A stretch of DNA of 21,885 nt from an uncultured Christensenella sp. GTDB taxonomy: Bacteria; Bacillota; Clostridia; Christensenellales; Borkfalkiaceae. Location: contig CAJTNY010000027.1 of NCBI GenBank assembly GCA_910577875.1, positions 1 to 21,885 of the forward strand, written 5' to 3'. The notes under the pieces are model-generated. The model saw only the letters and a program-made list of their open reading frames with translations. It did not search any database and had not been told where the DNA came from. A program made the translations under genes and the position numbers. Shown here piece after piece: positions 7,601-14,060 of this stretch. Numbering within the stretch: position 1 is the stretch's first letter; the number at the start of each line of letters is the position of its first letter.

Positions 7601-8364
7601 TTTTTACCTATAAATCTGGTTCCCGCTCTTTCGCCCGCAACCGCTTTGTAAAGAAATTCGGGATAATCTCCGTTTAATATTACCAAATCGATTCCGTTAT
7701 CCGTACATATTTTAGCGGCTTTGATTTTAGTCGCCATTCCGCCTGTGCCGAATTTGCTTACTGCTCCGTCGGCAAGCGAGTATATTTTATCGTTTATTTC
7801 ATTCACTTCGTTTATAAGTTCTGCTTTTCCGTCTTTGTTAGGGTCAGCCGTATATAACCCATCTATATCCGAAAGCAAAATCAAAAGGTCCGCTTTAATA
7901 TTCACTGCAACTATAGCCGCAAGCGTATCGTTATCCCCTACGGATATTTCCTGCGTCGAAACAGTATCATTTTCATTTATAACGGGAATTACACCAAGTT
8001 CGATAAGCTTAAAAACCGTATCTTTAAAACAGTTGCGCCTGTTCACGTTTTCTATGTCGTCGCCCGTAACGAGAATCTGCGCCACCGTATGATTGTAGTC
8101 TTTGAAAAGCTTATCATAGGTATACATCAGCTCGCATTGCCCGACCGCGGCCGCCGCCTGTTTTTCAGACATATCCGAAGGACGCGAGGCTAAATTTAAT
8201 TTACCCATCCCCATACCTATCGCGCCGGAAGAAACAAGAACGACGTTATTACCCGCATTTTTTAAATCGCTTAAAACTTTGCAGATTTTTTCGACGCGTC
8301 GAATATTTAATTTACCAGAAGGATGAGCTAAGGTTGATGTTCCAACCTTAATTACCAAACGCAT
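7597..8364 (-). CDS. proB: glutamate 5-kinase without PUA domain
   Basis: ProB phosphorylates glutamate to gamma-glutamyl phosphate, the first and normally proline-inhibited step of proline synthesis. Motifs of the amino-acid kinase fold are visible: VIKVGTSTL at the N-terminus (K6), VSSGAIGMGMG (44-54), INENDTVS, GDNDTLAAIVA, LLSDIDGLYTADP and GTGGMATKIKAA. At 255 residues it ends right after the kinase domain and lacks the C-terminal PUA domain of the 367-residue E. coli enzyme; short forms are known in other bacteria. It is the first gene of proBA, directly behind a near-perfect promoter. Confidence 0.96.
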   Translation of the reverse strand: MRLVIKVGTSTLAHPSGKLNIRRVEKICKVLSDLKNAGNNVVLVSSGAIGMGMGKLNLASRPSDMSEKQAAAAVGQCELMYTYDKLFKDYNHTVAQILVTGDDIENVNRRNCFKDTVFKLIELGVIPVINENDTVSTQEISVGDNDTLAAIVAVNIKADLLILLSDIDGLYTADPNKDGKAELINEVNEINDKIYSLADGAVSKFGTGGMATKIKAAKICTDNGIDLVILNGDYPEFLYKAVAGERAGTRFIGKK

Positions 8365-8381
8365 AAGTTCACCTTTAAATT

Positions 8382-8410
8382 ATTATAAACTCTAATCCAA
8401 AATTTGTCAA
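8382..8410 (-). promoter_or_regulatory. promoter of proBA
   Basis: Minus strand: TTGACA (8405-8410) and TATAAT (8382-8387), 17 bases apart, a full consensus match. The proB ATG follows after a very short leader with AAGGTG, so a T-box or other long leader control is excluded. Confidence 0.85.
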
Positions 8411-8414
8411 ACAT

Positions 8415-8452
8415 AAAAAAAAGCCGTCCCCATGAAAGAAAGGAACGGCTTA
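8415..8452 (-). terminator. intrinsic terminator after gdhA
   Basis: AAGCCGT (8422-8428) pairs with ACGGCTT (8446-8452), extended by C/G pairs after one mismatch. On the minus strand the stem is followed by a run of T (8415-8423). It separates gdhA from the proBA promoter. Confidence 0.85.
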
Positions 8453-8465
8453 AAATATTTATGAA

Positions 8466-9800
8466 TTATACTATGCCGTGCGCCATCATAGCAGTCGCAA
8501 CTTTTACAAAGCCGGCAATATTTGCACCCATCACATAATCGCCCTCGTATCCGTATTCTTTCGCCGATTTGTCGATATTTTGATAAATATTTATCATAAT
8601 ATTTTTAAGCTTTGCGTCTACTTCTTCAAACGACCAGAACATTCTACCGGAAGACTGCGCCATTTCGAGTGCAGAAGTAGCAACTCCGCCCGCGTTCGCC
8701 GCCTTTGCAGGAAGGAAAACAACCCCTTTCTTTTTAAATATTTCTATCGCTTCCAGAGTAGAAGGCATATTCGCCCCTTCTCCCACATATTTTACACCGT
8801 TTCTTACAAGGAGCTCGGCTGATTCGGCATCGATTTCGTTCTGCGTAGCGCAGGGAAGCGCAACATCACAAGGAACAGACCAAATTCCTTTACACCCGTC
8901 TTTATACACTGCCCCTTTAACGATATCCGCATATTCTTTTATCCTGCCGCGCTTAACTTCTTTTATTTCTTTAATAATATCAAGCTTTATACCGTCAGAG
9001 TCATAAATATAACCGTTCGAATCGTACATCGCCACTACCTTTGCACCAAGACTCTGCGCTTTCTCGCAAGCGTAAATCGCAACATTTCCCGAACCCGATA
9101 TTATTACAGTTTTATTCTTAAAACTGTCTTTGCGCGCTTTCATAGCCTCTTCTGTTATATAGACAAGACCGTACCCCGTCGCCTCTTTTCTCACAAGGCT
9201 TCCGCCGTATGTAAGCCCCCTACCGGTAAGCACGCCGACGTGCTCGTCGCGGATACGCTTATACTGTCCAAAAAGATACCCCACTTCTCTAGCACCGACT
9301 CCGATATCGCCAGCAGGAACATCGGTATCCGCGCCGATATGACGGTAAAGTTCAGTCATAAAACTCTGGCAAAACGCCATTACTTCTCTGTCTGATTTGC
9401 CTTTGGGGTCAAAATCAGAACCTCCTTTACCCCCGCCAATCGGAAGTCCTGTAAGACTGTTTTTTAAAATCTGTTCCAAACCGAGAAATTTGATAATAGA
9501 TAAATTAACGGAAGGATGAAATCTGAGTCCACCTTTATACGGACCTATCGCACTATTAAACTGAACGCGGTAACCTTTATTTACGTTTACTTTGCCGTTA
9601 TCGTCAACCCAGGGCACACGGAACAATATCACCCTTTCCGGTTCGATAAACCTCTCCAAAAGTCCGGCTTTTTCATACTCAGGGTGTTTTTCCACCACAG
9701 GCGCAAGCGTCGTTAAGATCTCGGTTGCCGCCTGATGAAATTCGGGCTCGTTAGGATTGTGTTTTTTTAAATTTTCAAGAACCTGTTCTACATATTTCAA
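8466..9800 (-). CDS. gdhA: NADP-type glutamate dehydrogenase
   Basis: The 444-residue protein is a hexameric-type glutamate dehydrogenase that interconverts 2-oxoglutarate plus ammonium and glutamate. The active-site block PIGGGKGGSDFDPKGKS (120-136) holds the catalytic lysine K125, with substrate lysines K89 and K113. The block DTDVPAGDIGVGAREVGYL follows, then the nucleotide-binding VIISGSGNVAIYA near 231-243. Length and motifs fit the NADP-dependent anabolic class. The start is TTG: GGAG sits six bases upstream and no ATG fits. It has its own promoter and terminator. The glutamate it forms feeds the neighbouring proBA pathway. Confidence 0.96.
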   Translation of the reverse strand: MKYVEQVLENLKKHNPNEPEFHQAATEILTTLAPVVEKHPEYEKAGLLERFIEPERVILFRVPWVDDNGKVNVNKGYRVQFNSAIGPYKGGLRFHPSVNLSIIKFLGLEQILKNSLTGLPIGGGKGGSDFDPKGKSDREVMAFCQSFMTELYRHIGADTDVPAGDIGVGAREVGYLFGQYKRIRDEHVGVLTGRGLTYGGSLVRKEATGYGLVYITEEAMKARKDSFKNKTVIISGSGNVAIYACEKAQSLGAKVVAMYDSNGYIYDSDGIKLDIIKEIKEVKRGRIKEYADIVKGAVYKDGCKGIWSVPCDVALPCATQNEIDAESAELLVRNGVKYVGEGANMPSTLEAIEIFKKKGVVFLPAKAANAGGVATSALEMAQSSGRMFWSFEEVDAKLKNIMINIYQNIDKSAKEYGYEGDYVMGANIAGFVKVATAMMAHGIV

Positions 9801-9845
9801 AGCAAACTCCTTTTATGCCTCCGGCATTATTGTATTTATGATAAA

Positions 9846-9874
9846 ATTATAACACAGGCTTAAAGATTAATCAA
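9846..9874 (-). promoter_or_regulatory. promoter of gdhA
   Basis: Minus strand: TTGATT (9869-9874) and TATAAT (9846-9851) with a 17-base spacer. The leader is about 40 bases and holds a small ATGCC-GGA-GGCAT hairpin just before the ribosome site. Confidence 0.7.
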
Positions 9875-9887
9875 ACTTTAAACCTGT
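9854..9887. promoter_or_regulatory. inverted repeat over the gdhA -35 region, candidate operator
   Basis: ACAGGcTTAAAG (9854-9865) and CTTTAAaCCTGT (9876-9887) are inverted repeats of 12 bases with one mismatch and a 10-base spacer. They centre on the -35 box of gdhA. A dimeric regulator bound here would control access of RNA polymerase; the regulator is unknown. Confidence 0.5.
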
Positions 9888-9928
9888 GAACAAATATAAC
9901 GATTTATTTACATATATATAAGCGCAAT

Positions 9929-10252
9929 TTATGCCTGTCTTTTTTTAGTTTTAGGCTCCGGTAATTCCGCATACATTGCATCAAACAGCTCCGCAAAAAA
10001 TTCAGCGTTTTCCAAGTCATCCAAAACAATCATATCTTTTGCTCCTTGATAAGGTGGACACATTTCCGCATCGGGCAAAAGATCGAGCGCCGAAGATACA
10101 GGCTTTATAAATACTCTGTTGTCACAAATATCACCGATGAGTTTTCCTTTATAATAAATCAGATATTCACCCATCATTCTTCTGCAAGAAATATCCGGAA
10201 TATCTTTGAGTTGTTCGAGAAAGTAATTTAAAAATTCAATCGTCGTCGCCAT
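9929..10252 (-). CDS. TfoX N-terminal domain protein
   Basis: A 107-residue protein matching the TfoX_N fold by pattern: ISCRRMMGEYLIYYKGKLIG at about residues 20-41, then DNRVFIKPVSSA, and CPPYQGAKDMIVLDD further on. The family includes the N-terminal half of the competence regulator TfoX/Sxy, but short stand-alone members like this are widespread and of unknown role; I would not call it a competence factor. The tail PEPKTKKRQA is basic. It is monocistronic with a strong promoter and an excellent GGAGG ribosome site. Confidence 0.8.
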   Translation of the reverse strand: MATTIEFLNYFLEQLKDIPDISCRRMMGEYLIYYKGKLIGDICDNRVFIKPVSSALDLLPDAEMCPPYQGAKDMIVLDDLENAEFFAELFDAMYAELPEPKTKKRQA

Positions 10253-10271
10253 AATTCACCTCCATGCTTAT

Positions 10272-10300
10272 ATTATAATTTAAAAACGTTCCACTGTCAA
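10272..10300 (-). promoter_or_regulatory. promoter of the TfoX-N gene
   Basis: Minus strand: TTGACA (10295-10300) and TATAAT (10272-10277), 17 bases apart, full consensus. GGAGGTG follows shortly before the ATG. Confidence 0.85.
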
Positions 10301-10326
10301 TTAATTAAATTTCAGACTAAAAACGC

Positions 10327-10355
10327 TTGATTTTTTTATTAAAATTTTATATTAT
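10327..10355 (+). promoter_or_regulatory. probable promoter of tRNA-Ser
   Basis: TTGATT (10327-10332) and TATTAT (10350-10355) with 17 bases between, in an AT-rich stretch about 100 bases before the tRNA. Confidence 0.6.
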
Positions 10356-10453
10356 ATTAATGTTGTAGAAAAGACAGCAAAACGTTAAACGATTCATGCT
10401 TCGGCAGAATTAGCGTTATAGGTTGACCTGTTCTTTGAAACAAACGCTTTTAT

Positions 10454-10541
10454 GCAGAGATGGCGGAGTGGTCGAACGCGCACGACTCGAAATCGTGTTA
10501 CGGGCAACTGTACGGGGGTTCGAATCCCTCTCTCTGCGCCA
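10454..10541 (+). tRNA. tRNA-Ser (anticodon CGA)
   Basis: The 88-base gene includes an encoded CCA (10539-10541). The acceptor arms GCAGAGA and TCTCTGC pair fully. The anticodon stem CACGA/TCGTG encloses the loop CTCGAAA, giving CGA, which reads UCG. A long variable arm with ACGGGCAACTGT marks it as class II (serine). The T arm has GGGGG-TTCGAAT-CCCTC. It lies about 200 bases before the left end of the mobile element, which does not interrupt it. Confidence 0.97.
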
Positions 10542-10698
10542 AGAGCAACCGCGTTTGAACCAAGAGGAAAACAGATTAAATTATATCTTTCTGAATGGAA
10601 TTGCGGGCGTAGTTGCTAAAAGACGATTCGCGCCGAGATGTTACGCGAACAACTATAACGTTCACGGGGCAAACGGCAAGTTCGTTAAATTGTAAAAG
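10542..10698 (+). other. tRNA trailer with a possible structured RNA
   Basis: No convincing gene lies between the tRNA and the terminator. An inverted repeat is visible at 10610-10655: TAGTT pairs with AACTA on the outside, TTCGCG with CGCGAA on the inside. The open frame across this stretch has no start with a ribosome site. It could be a plain trailer, a small RNA, or a remnant. Confidence 0.3.
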
Positions 10699-10734
10699 AA
10701 AAAAGGCAATGAGTTTTCACTCGTTGCCTTTTTT
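10699..10734. terminator. strong bidirectional terminator after tRNA-Ser
   Basis: GGCAATGAGT (10705-10714) pairs with ACTCGTTGCC (10719-10728), one G-U wobble, loop TTTC, flanked by six A and six T. It ends tRNA-Ser transcription and, on the other strand, can end the rep transcript of the mobile element. Confidence 0.9.
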
Positions 10735-10740
10735 CTATCT

Positions 10741-10759
10741 CCCACCCAAGCCCACCCAA
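10741..10759. repeat. tandem 9-base repeat at the left element boundary
   Basis: CCCACCCAA occurs at 10741-10749 and again at 10751-10759, with one G between. It sits between the chromosomal terminator and the stop of rep, so it is a candidate for the attachment site or element end. The right end is not available for comparison. Confidence 0.5.
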
Positions 10760-10767
10760 CGGAATGG

Positions 10768-11796
10768 TTAAAAAGGTATATCGCCGTCATCATCAATAGC
10801 TATGAGCTTCGTCGGCTTTTTCAATTCGCCCGTATACTTGTTTACGGGCATTTCCTTGCTTATGTCAAAATTATATACCGCCGTTATACGCCGCAGGAAC
10901 GCCGCCCACGTTGCAGGTTCAGACTGTTGTATATTTGCGTATTGCTCTTTTAATGAAAGATTAGAAACAATATACACCGTATCATAGCAAGCAACGCGGT
11001 TATAATTTCGCCCTCGTATTCGTATCGGTTGCCCGTCCAAGTAGTCCAATATTTCCGAGATTTTGAACGAACTGCGGAACTCGTCCAAAAATAAAACCTT
11101 TTCGCCGTTGTAATCGTCTATCCAGCCGAACTCATAATTTGTTGTCCTGTACACGTCGTCGTAACCGTGCTTTTCAAAAACGTAACTCGTCTTTCCGCAC
11201 CCAGCAGAGCCGTATATATAATAGACTTTCATTTGTCGGAATACTCTTTTGTATTTGTTTTCCAAATGCGACTGTCTAAATTCCCGCGCCCAATTTATAA
11301 CCTTTATAAAACGGTTGCCGTGCTTTTTAGATAGGTCATAAAAGCACATACCGCTTTCAATATCTTTCATTATGTCGGTTAAGTCAGAGCGTTCCCCGAT
11401 TTCCGCATATTCGCCGTATTCGTAGTATTGCGGGCTTATGCGCGTTTCCTCGTCCATACAGTATAAACGGGCTTGTGAGCGTTTTCCGCGCCGCGCCTCG
11501 ATATGCGCGTCCACGCCGATAGTTTCTTTTGATAGGTACTTTTTAATGGTAGTAAACCATTTCGGTTGAGTAAACTCGAAATAACCTTGATAATGTTCCG
11601 TTCCCGTTTCGGGTGCTTTTTCTCTTTGAAAAACTACATAGCGCAATTCGGGTAAAGATTGCAGATAGGTTAAAAATTCTTGTTCACTTTGTACGGGGTT
11701 ATTCACGGTAAAGCACCAATCGCGGGCTTGTGAGTTCTTTTTTATTTCGGGTTGTTCTTCCGTTATAGATAGGTCAATTTTAATTTTATCGTCCAT
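10768..11796 (-). CDS. rep: CRESS-type rolling-circle Rep: HUH endonuclease plus SF3 helicase
   Basis: The 342-residue protein has the domain plan of circovirus/geminivirus-type Rep. HUH nuclease motifs: motif I CFTVNN (28-33), motif II EHYQGYFEF with H68 and Q70 as metal ligands, motif III RLYCMDEETR with nicking tyrosine Y112. The usual lysine three residues after the tyrosine (YxxK) is replaced by D115. The helicase part shows Walker A GSAGCGKT (196-203), Walker B VLFLDEF (234-240) and motif C IVSN (N279), with arginines at 302-303. It should nick the stem-loop origin just upstream of its own gene, stay bound to the 5' end and unwind. It is the last gene of the minus-strand operon. Homologues in bacteria are known from pCRESS plasmids and integrated copies. 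Confidence 0.92.
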   Translation of the reverse strand: MDDKIKIDLSITEEQPEIKKNSQARDWCFTVNNPVQSEQEFLTYLQSLPELRYVVFQREKAPETGTEHYQGYFEFTQPKWFTTIKKYLSKETIGVDAHIEARRGKRSQARLYCMDEETRISPQYYEYGEYAEIGERSDLTDIMKDIESGMCFYDLSKKHGNRFIKVINWAREFRQSHLENKYKRVFRQMKVYYIYGSAGCGKTSYVFEKHGYDDVYRTTNYEFGWIDDYNGEKVLFLDEFRSSFKISEILDYLDGQPIRIRGRNYNRVACYDTVYIVSNLSLKEQYANIQQSEPATWAAFLRRITAVYNFDISKEMPVNKYTGELKKPTKLIAIDDDGDIPF

Positions 11797-11809
11797 AATA
11801 CCCCCAAAA

Positions 11810-11825
11810 GTGTTACAGTGTTACA
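11810..11825. repeat. two tandem octamers beside the origin, candidate Rep-binding iterons
   Basis: GTGTTACA at 11810-11817 and 11818-11825, identical and adjacent. They lie three bases from the origin stem on the rep side, where geminivirus and circovirus iterons sit. Confidence 0.75.
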
Positions 11826-11828
11826 TAG

Positions 11829-11856
11829 TGGCGTAAAGGTAATACTATTTACGCCA
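11829..11856 (-). other. ori: stem-loop replication origin with nonanucleotide TAGTATTAC
   Basis: Read in the rep sense, TGGCGTAAA pairs perfectly with TTTACGCCA (9 bp) and the 10-base loop reads TAGTATTACC. TAGTATTAC fits the NANTATTAC nonanucleotide of circovirus-like and geminivirus-like origins, where Rep cuts between T7 and A8. Position (between iterons and a GC hairpin, 33 bases before the rep start), strand and loop placement all fit a functional CRESS origin. Confidence 0.9.
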
Positions 11857-11881
11857 GCGCGGGCGGGCAAGCCGCCCGCGC
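11857..11881. other. GC-rich hairpin directly abutting the origin
   Basis: GCGCGGGCGG (11857-11866) pairs perfectly with CCGCCCGCGC (11872-11881) around GCAAG. It starts at the base after the origin stem and ends 7 bases before the stop codon of the preceding gene. It has no T-run, so it is not a classical terminator; it may help origin extrusion or act as a secondary structure of the ssDNA form. Confidence 0.65.
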
Positions 11882-11888
11882 ATTGCCG

Positions 11889-12218
11889 TTATTGTTGCGG
11901 CGGGTTGATGAGCGCGGCGGGCGCAACGTAAATAAGCGTTTCGCGCTTGCGTTGTTTCCGTTGTTCCGCTTGCCGCTTGCGCTGTTCGCGCCGCAGTAAC
12001 TTAAAGTCTTTCATAAGTTCCTTTGTTACGAATTTGGTATTCTTATTGAGAATGACCATTTTCGCCTTGTAGTCCAAAACGGTATCGTCTATGATTTCAC
12101 GGAAAAAGCGCGGCGGCAGTTGCGTGTCGCTTTCTTTCATAGCCGTGAGTATGTCTATATTCTCGAATATGACCGCTAATTTTTCCTTGTGCAGTTCGGT
12201 AAAGTCTAATTTGTCCAT
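11889..12218 (-). CDS. small basic hypothetical protein
   Basis: This 109-residue protein is not one I recognise. The N-terminal two thirds are predicted helical and mixed in charge; residues about 75-93 form a very basic glutamine- and arginine-rich stretch (RREQRKRQAEQRKQRKRE), then the hydrophobic tail LIYVAPAALINPPQQ. The basic stretch suggests nucleic-acid or phospholipid contact. The start overlaps the end of the ATPase gene by 13 bases, and the gene ends just before the origin hairpins. It may be a partner of the ATPase or of Rep. Confidence 0.7.
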   Translation of the reverse strand: MDKLDFTELHKEKLAVIFENIDILTAMKESDTQLPPRFFREIIDDTVLDYKAKMVILNKNTKFVTKELMKDFKLLRREQRKRQAEQRKQRKRETLIYVAPAALINPPQQ

Positions 12219-13081
12219 AGTTCCGTAACCTCGCTGTTATTGCTTTTTTGCTCGTTCAGATTGAAAAGCGGGTAACGCTTGCACCGCGCCAGCATAGCCG
12301 CCTTATCGTTGCCCGTAAGCGTTGAGGGCGTGGTATGGTAGTTGCCCGTCATACCGTTGTAAAAGTATTCTTTGCCGCTGTAACTGTCAACGCAAGCGTA
12401 AATATTTCCGTAGTGCGTGTATGCCGTTTTAACGCCTATTTTTGCGTTTCCGCTGTCTTTATAACGTGCGTATTGCCGAACGCCCGAAAACTCCAAGCAG
12501 TTCCATACGGTTTTAATAAGCCGTCCGTAATGGTCGTAATAATCGCGTTTGTTTTGCACCTCTATGAGTTTGTCGGAAAGCGAACGAAAGCGTTTGTCCG
12601 CGCTGTCGTCTATTTGCGTGTCAGCCCACATCTGAACGCCGACCTTGCGTTGCCGTTCAATGTAACGTAGAAAGTAGTCCGCAACCCGTTCCGCAGTCAT
12701 TGACTTGCGACTGTCTAACTTGCTTTGTATTTCGGGCAGAAAGATTTTCGCGTATGGCAAGAGATAGTCAACCTCGTGAACGCCGTCGTATAGTCCTATG
12801 CGTTCAAATTGCAGTTCCATAGAAACGCGCGGCTTGTAGCCCATACCGCGAGATATAAAAGTATCGTCAACGACATAAACAAGGTGTTGAACGTGCGGCG
12901 CGAGAGATAGATTTTCCCAGCCGCCAGCGCGTAGCCGTTGTATTTCCTTTTTGCAAATAGATAGGTCATAAACGGACAGCGGCGGTATCATATATTGCGT
13001 TGCAAAATGCGCAAGTAGAGTTGTTTTACCTACGCCGCGCTCGCCTACAACGTAAGTTAAATAATACGTTTTGTTTTCCAT
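12206..13081 (-). CDS. FtsK/HerA-superfamily ATPase, Zot/pI-like
   Basis: I use the ATG at 13079-13081 behind TGGGGTG; a GTG two codons upstream is the longer alternative. The 291-residue protein has a Walker A GERGVGKTT at about 13-21, a hydrophobic strand VYVVDD near 68-73, an IFLPEIQSKLDSR block (Walker B-like hydrophobic strand followed by PEIQ in place of DE) near 113-125, and a RKVGVQMWADTQ strand ending in DTQ at about 154-156, followed by DKRFRSLSD. This order (P-loop, acidic strand plus SR, RK...TQ strand, RxR) is that of Zot/pI ATPases of filamentous phages and of other ssDNA-packaging or extrusion motors. No transmembrane helix is visible, unlike pI. Function is inferred. Confidence 0.7.
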   Translation of the reverse strand: MENKTYYLTYVVGERGVGKTTLLAHFATQYMIPPLSVYDLSICKKEIQRLRAGGWENLSLAPHVQHLVYVVDDTFISRGMGYKPRVSMELQFERIGLYDGVHEVDYLLPYAKIFLPEIQSKLDSRKSMTAERVADYFLRYIERQRKVGVQMWADTQIDDSADKRFRSLSDKLIEVQNKRDYYDHYGRLIKTVWNCLEFSGVRQYARYKDSGNAKIGVKTAYTHYGNIYACVDSYSGKEYFYNGMTGNYHTTPSTLTGNDKAAMLARCKRYPLFNLNEQKSNNSEVTELWTN

Positions 13082-13092
13082 AAGCACCCCAG

Positions 13093-13129
13093 CAAAAAGA
13101 ATAAGAGAGCGGACGAAACGCCCGCTCTC
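13093..13129 (-). terminator. hairpin between the 142-aa gene and the ATPase gene
   Basis: GAGAGCGG (13105-13112) pairs with CCGCTCTC (13122-13129); on the minus strand it is followed by TTATTCTTTTT. It could be a partial terminator that lowers expression of the downstream ATPase-rep part, or an RNA processing site. Confidence 0.5.
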
Positions 13130-13142
13130 CCGTAAGATTTAA

Positions 13143-13571
13143 TTATTTATTGCCCGTTTGGTTTTTCCTTGTGCTTCGGGGCTTTTCGGCGGGCGGCGCG
13201 GGCGGCGGTGTTGCCGCCTCGTCGTTTTTCAGATTGTTGTAAATGAATGAGGAATTACGCCGCCCGATATTCCCCATATGCGCGTATGCGCTTTGCTGTC
13301 CTTTACGATATGACTTTCTTTGTTCGGGCGTAAACTGCTTTGCGTATTCCTTTTTCTGTTCGGTTGTGTACGGCGTATATTTGGGCGGCTGTTCGTCAGT
13401 CATTGTCATTTGTTCGTTTGTGGGTTGATTTGCCATAGGCTTTTTATACTCCTTTTTTTCGATATAGTCCGTTATGCTATCTGAACGCGACACCATAATG
13501 AGAGTAGCCGAACCGTCGGCGGCGCGGGCGTATGTTCCTTGATAGCCTTGCGGTATTTTCGGGTTTGACAT
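13143..13571 (-). CDS. hypothetical protein, disordered, Pro-rich C-terminus
   Basis: The 142-residue protein has no family I recognise. It begins MSNPKIPQGYQGTYARAADG and soon becomes rich in K, Q, T, P and E, with the helical stretch YTTEQKKEYAKQFTPEQRK near 70-90 and a tail of alanine and proline (TPPPAPPAEKP) ending in basic residues. Most of it is predicted disordered, with no signal peptide and no membrane segment. It begins 3 bases after the stop of the possible ssDNA-binding protein gene, so the two are cotranslated; a scaffold or DNA-coating role is possible but unproven. Confidence 0.7.
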   Translation of the reverse strand: MSNPKIPQGYQGTYARAADGSATLIMVSRSDSITDYIEKKEYKKPMANQPTNEQMTMTDEQPPKYTPYTTEQKKEYAKQFTPEQRKSYRKGQQSAYAHMGNIGRRNSSFIYNNLKNDEAATPPPAPPAEKPRSTRKNQTGNK

Positions 13572-13574
13572 AGG

Positions 13575-13940
13575 TTACGCCTTTTTCGCGGGCGCGGGCG
13601 TTTCGTCCTTTGCGGCTTTTGCAATAAGCAATTCCACAATGGTATTTGTAGCGCGGGGCAGAAAGTAAAAATATTCGTCGTCGTTGAACATTTTGAGTAC
13701 AACCGCGATATATTCCGCGCCGCTTTTGTCGCTCGTTCTCTTTTCGAGCGTAAAACTCTTGAACGGCTCAACGCCCAATTCCGTGCAAGTCTGAATAAGT
13801 TCGACGACCTCTTTATCGCACCACACGTCAGCCGAACGCCCGTTTATAAGTTCCACACGCACAAAATGATTTTTGCCGCCGCGTTTCGAGGGCTTTGCTA
13901 CGATTTTGATTTCCTTGACTACCTTGTTTAAGTTTTCCAT
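13575..13940 (-). CDS. small DNA-binding protein candidate, possibly ssDNA-binding
   Basis: The 121-residue protein has alternating strands compatible with a small beta-barrel: VVKEIKIVAKPSKRGGKNHF, then VRVELINGRSADVWCDKEV, then KSFTLEKRTSDKSGAEYI and YFYFLPR. The basic loop KPSKRGGKN and the aromatic residues near the C-terminus resemble ssDNA-binding OB proteins, and a replicon using an ssDNA intermediate needs such a protein. I see no motif that proves it. The tail ETPAPAKKA is flexible. A good AGGAG ribosome site precedes the ATG, after a 120-base intergenic region with hairpins. Confidence 0.65.
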   Translation of the reverse strand: MENLNKVVKEIKIVAKPSKRGGKNHFVRVELINGRSADVWCDKEVVELIQTCTELGVEPFKSFTLEKRTSDKSGAEYIAVVLKMFNDDEYFYFLPRATNTIVELLIAKAAKDETPAPAKKA

Positions 13941-14060
13941 TTTTAACTCCTAATAAATTATTTTTAACCGCCGCAAATCACGTTGCGCACCGTCATTTTA
14001 AGCGGCTAATGGTGGGGCTTTTTGCGCTTACCCCAAGCGTTATAATTAAGTTGTTTTGTT
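13941..14060. other. intergenic region with several hairpins
   Basis: The largest gap inside the minus-strand operon. CGCTT-ACCCC-AAGCG (14025-14039) is a perfect short hairpin, and GGGG/CCCC (14014-14017 with 14031-14034) can form an alternative. A longer imperfect stem (GCCGC with GCGGC, then AAAT with ATTT, then ACG with CGT) lies on the SSB-like gene side. The region may hold an mRNA processing site, a terminator-promoter junction or a lagging-strand origin. Confidence 0.4.

Noticed and set aside
8365..8465. T-box or other amino-acid leader before proBA
   Set aside because: The promoter is too close to the proB start; only a terminator of gdhA lies in the gap.
9929..10252. Competence regulator TfoX/Sxy
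   Set aside because: Only the N-terminal domain is present and the host looks Gram-positive; the name would overstate what is known.
10423..10695. 90-residue frame running through tRNA-Ser
   Set aside because: Its first half is the tRNA gene and no ribosome site or start supports the second half.
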